Shown: positions 51,980-60,950 of the stretch, in pieces
Position numbering within the stretch: position 1 is the stretch's first letter
Layout of the letters: the number at the start of each line of letters is the position of its first letter
DNA from: Streptomyces canus
GTDB taxonomy: Bacteria; Actinomycetota; Actinomycetes; Streptomycetales; Streptomycetaceae
Direction: 5' to 3'
DNA: 64,000 nucleotides
NCBI RefSeq assembly: GCF_041435015.1
Contig: NZ_CP107989.1
Span: 9,176,001 to 9,240,000 of the forward strand
Made by a program: the position numbers and the translations under genes
Notes under the pieces: generated by a model
The model's input: the letters and a program-made list of their open reading frames with translations, nothing else
The model's database searches: none
Told to the model about the DNA's origin: nothing

Positions 51980-52727
51980 GGTGTGCTCCTTCGTGAAGTT
52001 CCCGACGGTCGGTGTCGGTGGTTTCACGCTAGGCCTGGGGAGGGCAGGCGCGCTTCTCCGATCCTGATCGGTCACCGCCCGCCGGAAACGAACGCGCCGG
52101 GTCAGGTCGCCGTGAGCGCGTCCCGGCGCGCACTCGCCCAGTCGGGGGAGGCCGCGTTCTCTGTACGGCGTGCTCGGCGCTGCCGCCTCGGGCGTGGGCG
52201 CCGGCCGCGGCGGGGGAGGTTGTGGCGTGGACCGACTCACCGTGCCCGACCGGCCGCCGGGTTCTCACGCCCAGCGGAGGGCGCGTCCTCGTCGGCCAGG
52301 GCTAAGACACGCTCGTCGTCGACGCGGGCGACCCGGACCGTCCGCACGATCGTCCATGTGTGTGCCGATCGGGTCGCCCCGCCAGTGACCGCCCGTACCT
52401 ACCGGCGCCCGCTGCTCGATGTGGGACCGAGGCACGTCGATGTGTGCGTCGCCGGGCGGCGTGAACGCACCAGCAGGACCGATTGCGTGGCCTTGGCGGC
52501 TGGCGGCCGCCCCGGTTCGTCGTCGACGCGGGCGTCGCGGCCCGTCCGCACGATCGTCCATGTGTGTGCCGATCGGGTCGCCCCGCCAGTGACCGCCCGT
52601 ACCTACCGGCGCCCGCTGCTCGACGTGGACCGAGGCGCGTCGATGTGTGCGTCGCCGGGCGGCGTGAACGCACCAGCAGGACCGACTGCGCGGCCCTGGC
52701 GGCCGGCGGCAGCCCCGAAGCCCGGCC
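51980..52727. other. Intergenic region with a large tandem duplication
   Basis: No gene is supported between the VOC gene and the LacI-type gene. Bases 52313-52719 are two copies of a ~203-bp unit, described separately. The left part (51980-52312) shows no recognisable element except the VOC promoter region. Confidence 0.5.
52313..52719. repeat. Tandem duplication of a ~203-bp non-coding unit
   Basis: Copy 1 (52313-52516) and copy 2 (52517-52719) align with few differences, including one extra TG in copy 1 in CATGTGTGTGCCGATC. Both strands stay open through the repeat, but no start or Shine-Dalgarno supports a gene. It ends 8 bp from the stop of the LacI-type gene. Confidence 0.75.
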
Positions 52728-53753
52728 TCAGGTCGACTCGCGCCGGACCAGCTCCGTGGGCAGGATCACCGCTGCCGGATCCTCTCCACCCAGCTGGGCC
52801 AGCAGCACCCGCACCATCTCGGCGCTGATGCGGTCGTAGGGCTGGCGGATCGTGGTGAGGGGAGGAGTGGCCTCGGTCGCGGCGATGGAGTCGTCGAAAC
52901 CGCCGACGGCCACGTCCTCGGGGATCCGGCGGCCCGCTCGGCGCAGCGCCGTCAGGGCGCCCAGCGCCATGAGGTCGGAGGCGACGAACACGGCGTCCAG
53001 GTCGGGAGCCTGCGCCAGCAGCCGTTCGGCGCCCGCCTCCCCGGCGGCCCGGCTGTAGTCGCCGGAGACGACGAGCCGCTCGTCGATCCCGACGCCCGCC
53101 TCCGTCAGCACCTCCTTGTAGCCGGCGAGACGGTCGACACCGCCCGGCGAGTCCAGCGGGCCTGTCACGATGCCGATCCGGCGGCGACCCAGGGACAGCA
53201 GATGGCGCACCATGTCACGGGCGCCGTCGCGGTCGTCCGCGGCCACGTAGCTCACCTTGGAGCCGGACCTCATGGGTTTGCCGCACTGCACGACGGGCAC
53301 GCCCGCCTTGTGCAGTTCCTCGGCCACCGGGTCGGCGGAGTGGCTGGTGACCAGCAGCACGCCGTCGAGGTGGCCCGCCGTGATGAACCGCTTGATCCGG
53401 CGCCGCTCGTCCTCGGTGCCCGCCAGCATCAGCAGCAGGGGGATGTCGTGCGCGGCCAGTGCCTGGGTGCAGCCGCGCAGCAGCACGTTGAAGTTGGGGT
53501 CCTCGAAGAACCGCTCCTGGGGCTCCGTGAGCAGGAAACCGACCGAGTCCGAGCGGCCGGTGATCAGCGAACGGGCGTGCCGGTTGACGACGTAACCCGT
53601 CTTGCGGATGGCGGCGTTGACCGCCTCCAGGGCGGGTGGGCTGACGTAATGTCCGCCGTTGAGGACGCGCGAGACGGTGCCCCGCGAGACCCCGGCCACG
53701 CGGGCCACGTCGTGGATCGTCGGTGGTTTGCGCCGGGCCCCCGCATTGTTCAT
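52728..53753 (-). CDS. LacI-family regulator divergent from beta-galactosidase
   Basis: 341 residues. The HTH (PTIHDVARVAGVSRGTVSRV, about 11-30) with hinge GYVVNRHARSLITGR precedes a sugar-binding domain (about 68-341; DGVLLVTSHSADPVAEEL, VGGFDDSIAATEATPPLTTI). It probably represses the divergent GH42 gene in the absence of a galactoside. The start MNNAGARRK at ATG 53753 fits the family; the longer frame upstream would cover the divergent promoter region. Confidence 0.88.
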   Translation of the reverse strand: MNNAGARRKPPTIHDVARVAGVSRGTVSRVLNGGHYVSPPALEAVNAAIRKTGYVVNRHARSLITGRSDSVGFLLTEPQERFFEDPNFNVLLRGCTQALAAHDIPLLLMLAGTEDERRRIKRFITAGHLDGVLLVTSHSADPVAEELHKAGVPVVQCGKPMRSGSKVSYVAADDRDGARDMVRHLLSLGRRRIGIVTGPLDSPGGVDRLAGYKEVLTEAGVGIDERLVVSGDYSRAAGEAGAERLLAQAPDLDAVFVASDLMALGALTALRRAGRRIPEDVAVGGFDDSIAATEATPPLTTIRQPYDRISAEMVRVLLAQLGGEDPAAVILPTELVRREST

Positions 53754-53956
53754 GGTCAAGACTCTAAGCCCCTGTGGGCGGCACGAGGGTGCTCGAGCGG
53801 CGGGACGGCACGGGCAGGAGGCGACCACACTGGGATCGTGCACAGAAAAGCTTGCTGTAAGGCACTTGGCAAGGGTTGCTTCAGTACGGTTATCTTGGGC
53901 CGCGCACTTCTGGAGCCGTGTGTGCACGTTCCCAACCACTCGAAACGGGAGAGACC
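53754..53956. promoter_or_regulatory. Divergent control region of LacI-type and GH42 genes
   Basis: A 203-bp region between divergent genes. An inverted pair CTTGC (53850-53854)-N12-GCAAG (53867-53871) and the adjacent GGTTGCTTC are possible LacI-type half-sites. No clear promoter hexamers were chosen. Confidence 0.35.
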
Positions 53957-55978
53957 ATGCCGGAGACCACCCCCAGGGGCCTCACCAGGCTTGCCTTCGG
54001 CGGGGACTACAACCCGGAGCAGTGGCCCGAGAGCGTCTGGGACGAGGACGTCCGGCTGATGCGCGAGGCCGGGGTCACGATGGTCAGCGTAGGGATCTTC
54101 TCCTGGGCGCTCCTGGAGCCGGAACCCGGCGTGTACGACTTCGGCTGGCTGGACCGGATCCTCGGACTGCTGCACGAGAACGGCGTCCGGGTCGACCTGG
54201 GCACGCCCACCGTCGTCCCGCCCGCCTGGTTCTACCGCGCCCACCCCGACGCACTGCCGGTCACGGCCGACGGCACCCGCCTCGCGTTCGGCTCGCGCGG
54301 CGCCATCTGCCACAGCAACCGTGCCTACCGGGCGGCCGCCGCCAACATCACCACCCGGCTCGCCGAGCGGTACGCCGACCACCCGGCTCTGGCGATGTGG
54401 CACGTGCACAACGAGTACGGCGTCCCCGTCTCCGCCTGCTACTGCGACTCCTGCGCCGCCCACTTCCGCCGCTGGCTCGCGGCGACGTACGGCGGCGTCG
54501 ACGGCGTCAACGAGGCCTGGGGCACCGCATTCTGGGGCCAGCACTACACGAGCGTCGAGCAGATCGACCCGCCGCGTACCGCGGCCACCGTCGGCAACCC
54601 CGGCCAGGCGCTGGACTACAAGCGGTTCGCCGACGCCACCATGCGGGAGAACTTCGTGACGGAGCGGGACATCCTGCACCGGCTCTCCCCGGGCGTCCCG
54701 GTCACCACCAACTTCATGACCGCGCTCAGCCAGTGCGACTCCGTCGACTACTGGGCCTGGGGCCGCGAAGTCGACATCGTCACCAACGACCACTACCTCA
54801 TCACCGACGGCCGCCGCACCCACGTCAACCTCGCCATGGCCGCCGACCTCACCCGCTCGGTCGCGGGCGGCGCCCCCTGGATCCTGCTGGAGCACTCCAC
54901 CTCGGGCATCAACTGGCAGCCCCGCAACCCCGCCAAGGCCCCCGGCCAGATGGCCCGCAACTCCCTGGCGCACGTGGCCCGCGGCTCCGAGGGCGCCATG
55001 TTCTTCCAGTGGCGTCAGTCCCGGCGCGGCGCCGAGAAGTTCCACTCGGCGATGGTCCCGCACGGCGGCACCGACACGCGCGTGTGGCGCGAGGTCGTCG
55101 AACTGGGCGCCTCTCTGGACTCGTTGAGCCCTGTCCGCGGCTCCCGCACCCAGGCGGACGTGGCCGTCCTGTGGGACTGGCACTCCTGGTGGGCGCAGAA
55201 CCTCGACTGGCGCCCCAGCGAGGGCCATGACGCGCGCGAGCGTGCCGACGCCTTCTACGAGGCCCTCTACGACCGCCACCTCACGGTCGACTTCGCCCAC
55301 CCGGAAGCCGACTTGTCGGTTTATCCCCTTGTCGTCGTTCCCGCCCTGTACCTGATGACGGAGACTGCCGGGAACAACCTCAAGTCGTACGTCGAGAACG
55401 GCGGCACCCTCGTCGTGTCGTACTTCTCCGGCATCGTCGACGAGCACGACGCCGTCCACGCGGGTGCCCATCCGGGCGTGCTGCGGGATGTCCTGGGCCT
55501 GACCGTCGAGGAGTTCTCGCCGCTCCTGTCGGACCAGCTGGTGCGGATCACCGGACCCGACGGCTCCGAGCTCACCGGCGACGTGTGGACCGAGTTCGTC
55601 GTGCCGCGCGGCGCCGAGACGGTGTGGACGTACGCGGATGGCCTGGCCGCAGGTCACCCCGCCGTCACCCGGCACCGCCACGGTGAGGGCACGGCCTGGT
55701 ACGTCTCCACGCGCCTGGCCGCCCAGGGCCTTGACGCGCTGCTCGGCTGGGCCGCCGAGGACGCCCAGCTCCCCTCGCGCGCCGACCTGCCCCACGACGT
55801 CGAGGTGGTCCGGCGCAACGGAGAGTCCGGTTCCTACGTCTTCGTGATCAACCACACCGCGTCGGAGGCCAAGGTGCCCCTGGACGCGGCGGGCACCGAA
55901 CTGCTGACCGGCGAACGTGCCGCGGGCCGCCTGGCCGTCCCGGCGGGCGCCGTCCGGGTCGTCCGGCTCGACGCCTGA
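53957..55978 (+). CDS. GH42 beta-galactosidase
   Basis: 673 residues. The TIM barrel (about 1-395) begins FGGDYNPEQWPESVWDEDV; the acid/base Glu is in AMWHVHNEYGVP and the nucleophile Glu in WILLEHSTSGINW. Cys residues in CHSNRAYR and ACYCDSCAAHF form the zinc site typical of GH42. A trimerisation domain (about 398-610; ADVAVLWDWHSWWAQN) and a C-terminal beta domain follow. It hydrolyses terminal beta-galactosides, probably in the cytoplasm since no signal peptide is present. ATG 53957 has GGGAGAG 4 nt upstream. It is likely repressed by the divergent LacI protein. Confidence 0.92.
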   Translation: MPETTPRGLTRLAFGGDYNPEQWPESVWDEDVRLMREAGVTMVSVGIFSWALLEPEPGVYDFGWLDRILGLLHENGVRVDLGTPTVVPPAWFYRAHPDALPVTADGTRLAFGSRGAICHSNRAYRAAAANITTRLAERYADHPALAMWHVHNEYGVPVSACYCDSCAAHFRRWLAATYGGVDGVNEAWGTAFWGQHYTSVEQIDPPRTAATVGNPGQALDYKRFADATMRENFVTERDILHRLSPGVPVTTNFMTALSQCDSVDYWAWGREVDIVTNDHYLITDGRRTHVNLAMAADLTRSVAGGAPWILLEHSTSGINWQPRNPAKAPGQMARNSLAHVARGSEGAMFFQWRQSRRGAEKFHSAMVPHGGTDTRVWREVVELGASLDSLSPVRGSRTQADVAVLWDWHSWWAQNLDWRPSEGHDARERADAFYEALYDRHLTVDFAHPEADLSVYPLVVVPALYLMTETAGNNLKSYVENGGTLVVSYFSGIVDEHDAVHAGAHPGVLRDVLGLTVEEFSPLLSDQLVRITGPDGSELTGDVWTEFVVPRGAETVWTYADGLAAGHPAVTRHRHGEGTAWYVSTRLAAQGLDALLGWAAEDAQLPSRADLPHDVEVVRRNGESGSYVFVINHTASEAKVPLDAAGTELLTGERAAGRLAVPAGAVRVVRLDA

Positions 55979-55985
55979 ACCGACT

Positions 55986-56024
55986 CCCCTCCGCCCGCGA
56001 GACCACGAGCCGCGGGCGGAGGGG
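55986..56024 (+). terminator. Terminator of the beta-galactosidase gene
   Basis: CCCCTCCGCCCGCG (55986-55999) pairs perfectly with CGCGGGCGGAGGGG (56011-56024), 11-nt loop, 7 bp after the stop. Confidence 0.7.
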
Positions 56025-56184
56025 GCCTCACCCCAGGGAGCGGCAAGCCCGCGGATTGGCCTCGCAGGCAGGCCCGCATGCGCTTGCGGTCGGGATTGGC
56101 CTCGCGGCTCGGCCCCGGGTCCCGGCTCTGCCTCGCGGACCGGATCGGCCGCAAGCCGGCGGACCGGCATCACGGCCCGGATCT

Positions 56185-56345
56185 GCCTCGGGTCCAGGAT
56201 CAGGCCCCGAACCCCCGGACTGGCCCCGGGTCCAGGACCGGCCCCAAACCCTGAACCGGCCCCGGGTCCAGGATCAGGCCCCAAACCCCGAACCGGCCTC
56301 CGGTCCAGGACCGGCCCCGAACCCCGGAGGAAGCCCCGAACCCCG
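56185..56345. repeat. Four 36-38-bp tandem repeats centred on GGTCCAGGA
   Basis: GGTCCAGGAtc/cc followed by GGCCCC and AACCC recurs at about 56191, 56229, 56265 and 56302, spacing 36-38 bp. A decaying tail of CCCCGAACCCCGG-type units continues to about 56400. It looks like a minisatellite. Confidence 0.65.
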
Positions 56346-56554
56346 GCCCGGCCCAAAACCCCCGCCCGGCCCAAAACCCCGGACCCAGCCCCCAGCCCCC
56401 GGAGGCAGCCGCGTTTGGCCTCCCGACCGCCCTGAGTGCCAACAGCCCTTTTTCTCAGAGGAGTTCGATCTCGGACAAGCTCGGTGACTCCGGGACAGGG
56501 CGGCTTCGACTGCGGGACAGTGGACGCACCCAGAAGGAGGGCGGAGGGGACGAG

Positions 56555-56842
56555 ATGCTGAGGATCCCGGCCGGCCAGCGGCGTCTGGACATCCTGGAGT
56601 GGCTGAAGGACCCGGCCGCGCACTTCCCGCCGCAGCGGCACGGCGACCCCGCCCGGGACGGAGTCACCGCCGACGCCGTCGCACGCAAGCTCGGTGTGCG
56701 CCGCTCGGTCGCGGAGACCCACCTCGGCCTGCTCATGGACATCGGCCTGCTGCGTACCAGGAGAATCCGGTGGCGCACGTACTACCGTCGCGACGAGATG
56801 CGCATCGCCGAGGTGGCGCGCATGTTCGAGAAGGGCTGGTAG
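56555..56842 (+). CDS. ArsR-like winged-HTH protein
   Basis: 95 residues. An HTH with RRLDILEWLKDPAAHFPPQR, DGVTADAVARKLGVRRSVAE and THLGLLMDIGLLRTRRIRWR (wing) is present. It lacks metal-binding Cys or His sets. This short type with PPQRHGD is common in Streptomyces next to various catabolic genes. It is followed 28 bp later by an SMP-30-like gene and may control it. AGGAGGG precedes ATG 56555. Confidence 0.85.
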   Translation: MLRIPAGQRRLDILEWLKDPAAHFPPQRHGDPARDGVTADAVARKLGVRRSVAETHLGLLMDIGLLRTRRIRWRTYYRRDEMRIAEVARMFEKGW

Positions 56843-56870
56843 CGACCCGCACCGGAAGGGCAGGCACCTG

Positions 56871-57833
56871 ATGGACCGTTCCACCGCACTGACTCCCCGC
56901 CACTACGTCGCGATCGGCGGCCACGGCCCCGAGGACGTCGTAGCCGACGCCCGCGGCCGGGTCCTCACCGGAGTGGCGGACGGCCGCATCCTGCGCATCG
57001 ACGGACTGACGGAACCGCTCGCCGCCCGCGTCGAGGTGCTCGCCGAGACCGGCGGCAGGCCGCTCGGCCTCGAACTCCTCCCGGACGGTGCCCTGTTGGT
57101 GTGCGACGCCGAACGCGGACTGCTGGGCGTCGACCTCGCCGACGGCACCGTACGCGTCATCGCCGACGAGGTGGCGGGGGAGCGGCTGCGGTTCGCCAGC
57201 AACGTGGTCGCGCTGTCCGACGGCAGCGTGTACTTCACCGTCTCCAGCCGTCGTTACCCCCTGGACCAGTGGATCGGCGACATCGTCGAACACACCGGCA
57301 CCGGCAGCCTCCTGCGCCTGGCGCCCGGCGACGACACTCCCGAAGTCCTGTTGGAGGGGCTCCAGTTCGCCAACGGCCTCGCCGCGAGCGGCGACGAGTC
57401 CTTCCTGGTCGTCGCCGAGACGGGGGCCCGCCGGCTCACCCGTTACTGGCTCGACGGACCGCAGGCCGGACGCGCCGAACCCCTCGCCGAGAACCTGCCC
57501 GGCATGCCCGACAACATCTGGCGCGGCGGACCCGACGGCCCGATCTGGGTCTCGCTCGCCGGGCCCCGGGTACCGCCGCTCGACCTGCTCCACCGCGCCG
57601 CCCCACCGGTCCGCCGAGCCGCCGCCCGCATCGCCGTACGCGCCCCCTACCGCCCCACGGGCAGCATCGGCGTCCTCGCGGTCGACGACACGGGCGAGGT
57701 CGTCCACCACCTCGCCCGCAACCGTTCCCGCTTCCGCATGGTCACCAGCGTCTGCGAGGCCTCCGGCCACCTGGTCCTCGGCAGCCTCTGGGAGCGCGGC
57801 ATCGCGCTGTGCGAGCCGCCCGCCGCGAAGTGA
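56871..57833 (+). CDS. SMP-30/strictosidine-synthase-like beta-propeller protein
   Basis: 320 residues. A six-bladed propeller is suggested by repeats such as [60 protein letters not shown] and [20 protein letters not shown]. The segment [20 protein letters not shown] is the strictosidine synthase/paraoxonase-like signature. Such enzymes hydrolyse lactones with a divalent metal. The substrate is unknown. ATG 56871 has GGAAGGG upstream, and a longer frame upstream overlaps the ArsR-like gene. Confidence 0.82.
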   Translation: MDRSTALTPRHYVAIGGHGPEDVVADARGRVLTGVADGRILRIDGLTEPLAARVEVLAETGGRPLGLELLPDGALLVCDAERGLLGVDLADGTVRVIADEVAGERLRFASNVVALSDGSVYFTVSSRRYPLDQWIGDIVEHTGTGSLLRLAPGDDTPEVLLEGLQFANGLAASGDESFLVVAETGARRLTRYWLDGPQAGRAEPLAENLPGMPDNIWRGGPDGPIWVSLAGPRVPPLDLLHRAAPPVRRAAARIAVRAPYRPTGSIGVLAVDDTGEVVHHLARNRSRFRMVTSVCEASGHLVLGSLWERGIALCEPPAAK

Positions 57834-57887
57834 CCCCGGCGGCGCCCCGGCGTTACCCTGGTCCTCGGTCGCGATCACCCTCGCGGC

Positions 57888-57949
57888 GCGGCGGTGGGGC
57901 CCGCCGTACCCGAACCGCGGCGAAGGCGCCGCCAACGGTCCCTACTTGC
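57888..57949 (+). promoter_or_regulatory. Fluoride (crcB-motif) riboswitch candidate
   Basis: GGCGGTGGGGCCCGCC at the 5' side matches the conserved GGCGATGGxGxCCGCC-type start of the fluoride aptamer, AACCGC and a GC stem (GCGGCG-aag-gCGCCGC) follow, and CAACGGTCCCTAC closes it, pairing GGGGCC with GGTCCC. It ends 50 bp before the crcB start. A GCCGGGCCCCGGC palindrome downstream could act as expression platform near the Shine-Dalgarno. Confidence 0.65.
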
Positions 57950-57999
57950 GGTGGAGCGCGCCCGTGTGCCGGGCCCCGGCGAGTAGGAGAGACACGACC

Positions 58000-58455
58000 A
58001 TGACAGCCCCGGAGAGCCTCCGCGCCCCCGCCGGACCCGCGCGCCCGTCGCTCTGGCACGGTCAGGTGCCGGTCGTCGCGGTGGTCGCGCTGGGCGGCGC
58101 CCTCGGGGCCGCCGCCCGGTACGCCCTCTCCCTCCACTGGCCCACCCCGCCCGGCGGATTCCCCTGGGCGACCTTCTGGACCAACGTCGTCGGCTGTGCC
58201 GTCATCGGCGTGTTCATGGTCGTCATCACCGACGTGTGGGCCGCCCACCGCCTCGTCCGCCCCTTTTTCGGCACCGGCGTCCTGGGCGGCTTCACCACCT
58301 TCTCGACCTACGCAGTCGACATCCAGAAACTCGTCGATCGCGGCCGGCCCGCCACGGGCCTGGCCTATCTCGCCGCGACGCTGCTCGCGGCCCTCACCGC
58401 GGTGTGGCTCGCGTCCACAGCGACCCGTCGCGTCCTGAAGTGGAGGCAGCCATGA
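58000..58455 (+). CDS. crcB: CrcB/Fluc fluoride channel subunit 1
   Basis: 151 residues with four membrane helices. Fluc motifs are present: [14 protein letters not shown] near the start, [15 protein letters not shown] (the Asn of the pore), and [11 protein letters not shown] (the FTTFSTF-type Phe box). It exports fluoride as a dual-topology dimer, here probably with the second CrcB. A soluble tail of about 28 residues precedes helix 1. A fluoride riboswitch candidate lies upstream. AGGAG about 11 nt upstream supports ATG 58000. Confidence 0.9.
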   Translation: MTAPESLRAPAGPARPSLWHGQVPVVAVVALGGALGAAARYALSLHWPTPPGGFPWATFWTNVVGCAVIGVFMVVITDVWAAHRLVRPFFGTGVLGGFTTFSTYAVDIQKLVDRGRPATGLAYLAATLLAALTAVWLASTATRRVLKWRQP

Positions 58456-58844
58456 CGAGGCTGACCGGCAGCGCCCTGCGCGTGACCGTCTACATCGGCG
58501 AGAACGACACCTGGCACCACAAGCCCCTCTACACCGAGATCGTGCACCGCGCCCACGCGGCGGGGCTCGCCGGGGCCAGCGTCTTCCGCGGCATCGAGGG
58601 TTTCGGTGCCTCCTCCCTGATCCACACCTCCCGGCTGCTGTCCCTCAGTGAGGACCTGCCGGTGGCCGTCGTGATCGTCGACACCGAGACCCGCGTACGG
58701 GAGTTCCTGCCGCAGCTCGACGAACTCATCACCGAGGGCCTGGTGACCCTCGACCCGTGCGAGGTGATCCGGTACGTCGGCCGCGACGGAACTCAGGACG
58801 CAAGCCAGGGCAGAACGGGCATGAAGGGTAAGAAGTCGTTGTGA
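58452..58844 (+). CDS. DUF190 (PII-like) protein between two crcB genes
   Basis: 130 residues. DUF190 features: [37 protein letters not shown], and [20 protein letters not shown]. The family has a PII-like ferredoxin fold and often sits beside fluoride channels, so a regulatory role on CrcB is likely but unproven. The start ATG overlaps the first crcB stop as ATGA and the stop overlaps the second crcB start as GTGA. Confidence 0.88.
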   Translation: MTRLTGSALRVTVYIGENDTWHHKPLYTEIVHRAHAAGLAGASVFRGIEGFGASSLIHTSRLLSLSEDLPVAVVIVDTETRVREFLPQLDELITEGLVTLDPCEVIRYVGRDGTQDASQGRTGMKGKKSL

Positions 58845-59215
58845 ACTGGATGCTGGTCGTCACGGGTGCCATGGTCGGTGCCCCGCTCCGCTATCTCACC
58901 GACCGCGCGGTGCAGTCCCGGCACGACTCGCTCTTCCCCTGGGGCACCTTCGCCGTCAATGTCACGGGCTGTCTGGTCCTCGGCCTGCTCACCGGGGCCG
59001 TGGCCGAAGGGGCTGGCGGATCCCACCTCCAGCTCCTCCTGGGCACCGGTCTGTGCGGGGCCCTGACGACGTACTCGACCTTCTCCTACGAGACCCTGCG
59101 GCTCAGCGAGACCGGGGCACGCTTCTACGCGGCGACCAACGTGGCCGCGAGCGTGGTGGCGGGTCTCGGGGCGGCCTTCGCGGGCGTGGCGCTGGCGCGG
59201 GCCGTGTGGGCGTAG
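58841..59215 (+). CDS. crcB: CrcB/Fluc fluoride channel subunit 2
   Basis: 124 residues with four membrane helices. [35 protein letters not shown] and [17 protein letters not shown] are the Fluc motifs (Asn in VNVTG, Phe/Tyr box TTYSTFS). With the first CrcB it probably makes a heterodimeric fluoride channel in the membrane, a form known in Gram-positive bacteria. GTG 58841 overlaps the DUF190 stop. Confidence 0.9.
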   Translation: MNWMLVVTGAMVGAPLRYLTDRAVQSRHDSLFPWGTFAVNVTGCLVLGLLTGAVAEGAGGSHLQLLLGTGLCGALTTYSTFSYETLRLSETGARFYAATNVAASVVAGLGAAFAGVALARAVWA

Positions 59216-59288
59216 GCCTCGACGCTTGTCCGCGTGTAGTAAGACTGTGCCCTCCGCACCTGCCTTCCCCTGAGAAGAACTGGATCCC

Positions 59289-60125
59289 ATGAGCGTCATC
59301 AGCGTCGGTCAGGCCGTCGTCCTCGGAGCCGTCGAGGGGGTGACCGAGTTCCTGCCCGTCTCCTCCACCGGCCATCTGAAGATCGTCGAGGGTTTGATGA
59401 ACATCCCCGTCGACGACGACGCCGTCGTCGGGTTCTCGGCCGTCATCCAGGTCGGCGCGATCGCCGCCGTGCTCGTGTACTTCTTCAAGGACATCGTGCG
59501 GATCGTCTCCGCGTGGGGGAGAGGGCTGGTCAACAAGGAGGAGCGCTACCACCACGACTACAAGTTCGCCTGGTGGGTGATCGCCGCGACCATCCCGATC
59601 GTCGTCGTCGGCCTGGCCGCCAAGCCGCTCATCGAGGGACCGCTCGCCTCCCTGTGGGTGGTCGCGGGCTCCCTGATCGTCGGCAGCGGGGTGATGTGGG
59701 CGGCGGACCAGATGGGGCGGCACAAGCGCGGTGAGGACGACACCTCGTTCAAGGACGCGATGCTGGTCGGCAGCTCGCAGATCCTCGCGCTGCTCTTCCC
59801 CGGCTTCTCCCGATCCGGCGCGACCATGTCCACGGCCCTGATCCTCGACCTGGACCGTGTGGCCGCCACCCGCCTGTCGTTCTTCCTCGGCATCCCCGCC
59901 CTCACCGGCGCCGGCATCTACGAGCTCAAGGACGCCCTCGGTGCGGGCGTGGGGGCGGCTCCGCTCGCCGTCGGCACGGGCGTCTCCTTCGTCGTCGCCT
60001 ACGCCTCCATCGCCTGGCTGCTGAAGTTCGTGGCCAAGCATTCCTTCAACGCCTTCGTGGTCTACCGGCTCGTCGTGGGCCTGCTGCTCTTCGGCCTGCT
60101 GACCACGGGGACGCTCAGCAGCTGA
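59289..60125 (+). CDS. uppP: Undecaprenyl-diphosphatase
   Basis: 278 residues, about eight membrane helices. Family signatures EGVTEFLPVSSTGHLKI (about 16-32) with the catalytic Glu and the second motif PGFSRSGATMSTAL (Arg-Ser-Gly, about 173-186) are intact. UppP removes a phosphate from undecaprenyl diphosphate to recycle the carrier lipid for peptidoglycan and wall polymers. It stands alone, followed by a hairpin. ATG 59289 has GAGAAG upstream. Confidence 0.92.
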   Translation: MSVISVGQAVVLGAVEGVTEFLPVSSTGHLKIVEGLMNIPVDDDAVVGFSAVIQVGAIAAVLVYFFKDIVRIVSAWGRGLVNKEERYHHDYKFAWWVIAATIPIVVVGLAAKPLIEGPLASLWVVAGSLIVGSGVMWAADQMGRHKRGEDDTSFKDAMLVGSSQILALLFPGFSRSGATMSTALILDLDRVAATRLSFFLGIPALTGAGIYELKDALGAGVGAAPLAVGTGVSFVVAYASIAWLLKFVAKHSFNAFVVYRLVVGLLLFGLLTTGTLSS

Positions 60126-60134
60126 CCGCCAGGC

Positions 60135-60165
60135 GGGTGCGAGGCGGCTCCGGCTCCTCGCACCC
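60135..60165 (+). terminator. Terminator of uppP
   Basis: GGGTGCGAGG (60135-60144) pairs perfectly with CCTCGCACCC (60156-60165), 11-nt loop, 9 bp after the stop. Confidence 0.65.
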
Positions 60166-60181
60166 TCGTCCGCCCGGCCCC

Positions 60182-60235
60182 TTGACAGCACCCTCTCGCC
60201 GCCCGGAGTATCTCTCCCGTGAACCTGTCAGACAG
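60182..60235 (+). promoter_or_regulatory. Leaderless promoter and FadR-type operator of asparagine operon
   Basis: TTGACA (60182-60187), N18, GAGTAT (60206-60211) and a GTG start 7 nt later indicate a leaderless transcript. CTGTCAGACAG (60225-60235), with core TGTCAGACA typical of FCD-type GntR regulators, lies inside the first codons, where binding would block initiation. Confidence 0.6.
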
Positions 60236-60950
60236 CCGGACAGCCAGTCAGCCTCCGCGGCGCATCAGCGCCATGGAGGCGGTGCTGGCGCATCTGCGTG
60301 ACGCCATCGAGCGTGGGGAGTACGCCATCGGCGACAAGCTCCCCTCCGAGGCGGAGCTCTGCCGCACCCTGGAGATCAGCCGACCCGTCCTGCGTGAGGC
60401 CCTCAGGGCCCTGCAGACCATGGGCCTGACGGTCTCCAAGACCGGCAAGGGCACCTTCGTCGTGGCCAACGCGGTGGAGGACCCCACCTTCGGCGACTAC
60501 GCGGCCAGCGACCTCCTGGAGGTGCGCCGCCACGTCGAGATCCCGGTCGCCGGGTACGCGGCCCGGCGTCGCACCCCGGAGAACCTGGACCACCTGGCCC
60601 ACCTGCTGGACCGGATGGAACGGGAGACCGACACCACGGCGTGGGTCGCCATGGACACCCTCTTCCACCTCGCCGTGGCCGAGGCCGCCCAGAACCCGGT
60701 CTTCCGCCGGGTCATCGAGGAGATCCGGGACGCACTGGCGCGTCAGTCGGCGTTCCTCAACGAGCTGGGCGGGCGGCGGGAGCAGTCCAACCGCGAGCAC
60801 CGCGCGATCGTCGAGGCGCTGATCGACGGTTCCGAGCACGACGCGGTGGAGGCCATGTCCCACCACCTCGACCGCGTAGAGACCACCCTCACCGACATCG
60901 TGCGTTCCCCGCGCACGGACAGTCCCACGGAAGGCGGACCCGAGGCGTGA
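60219..60950 (+). CDS. FadR/GntR-type (FCD) regulator of the asparagine cluster
   Basis: 243 residues. The GntR wHTH ([40 protein letters not shown], about 28-75) precedes a helical FCD effector domain (about 100-225; [44 protein letters not shown]) with the Asp/His metal-binding positions typical of this group. It controls the permease, asparaginase and ammonia-lyase genes that follow; the likely effector is aspartate, asparagine or a related acid. The start GTG is set by the leaderless promoter. Its stop overlaps the permease start as GTGA. Confidence 0.87.
   Translation: MNLSDSRTASQPPRRISAMEAVLAHLRDAIERGEYAIGDKLPSEAELCRTLEISRPVLREALRALQTMGLTVSKTGKGTFVVANAVEDPTFGDYAASDLLEVRRHVEIPVAGYAARRRTPENLDHLAHLLDRMERETDTTAWVAMDTLFHLAVAEAAQNPVFRRVIEEIRDALARQSAFLNELGGRREQSNREHRAIVEALIDGSEHDAVEAMSHHLDRVETTLTDIVRSPRTDSPTEGGPEA

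Larger units (their letters stand above)
55979..56554. other. Intergenic region with terminator and GC-rich tandem repeats
   Basis: A perfect terminator-like hairpin opens the region, followed by a run of 36-38-bp repeats. No gene is supported. The last 100 bp before the ArsR-like gene lead into its start with an AGAAGGAGGG Shine-Dalgarno. Confidence 0.5.

Noticed and set aside
53756..56884. 1042-codon minus-strand open frame across GH42
   Set aside because: Antisense to the beta-galactosidase; Gly/Val/Arg-biased and includes the non-coding minisatellite.
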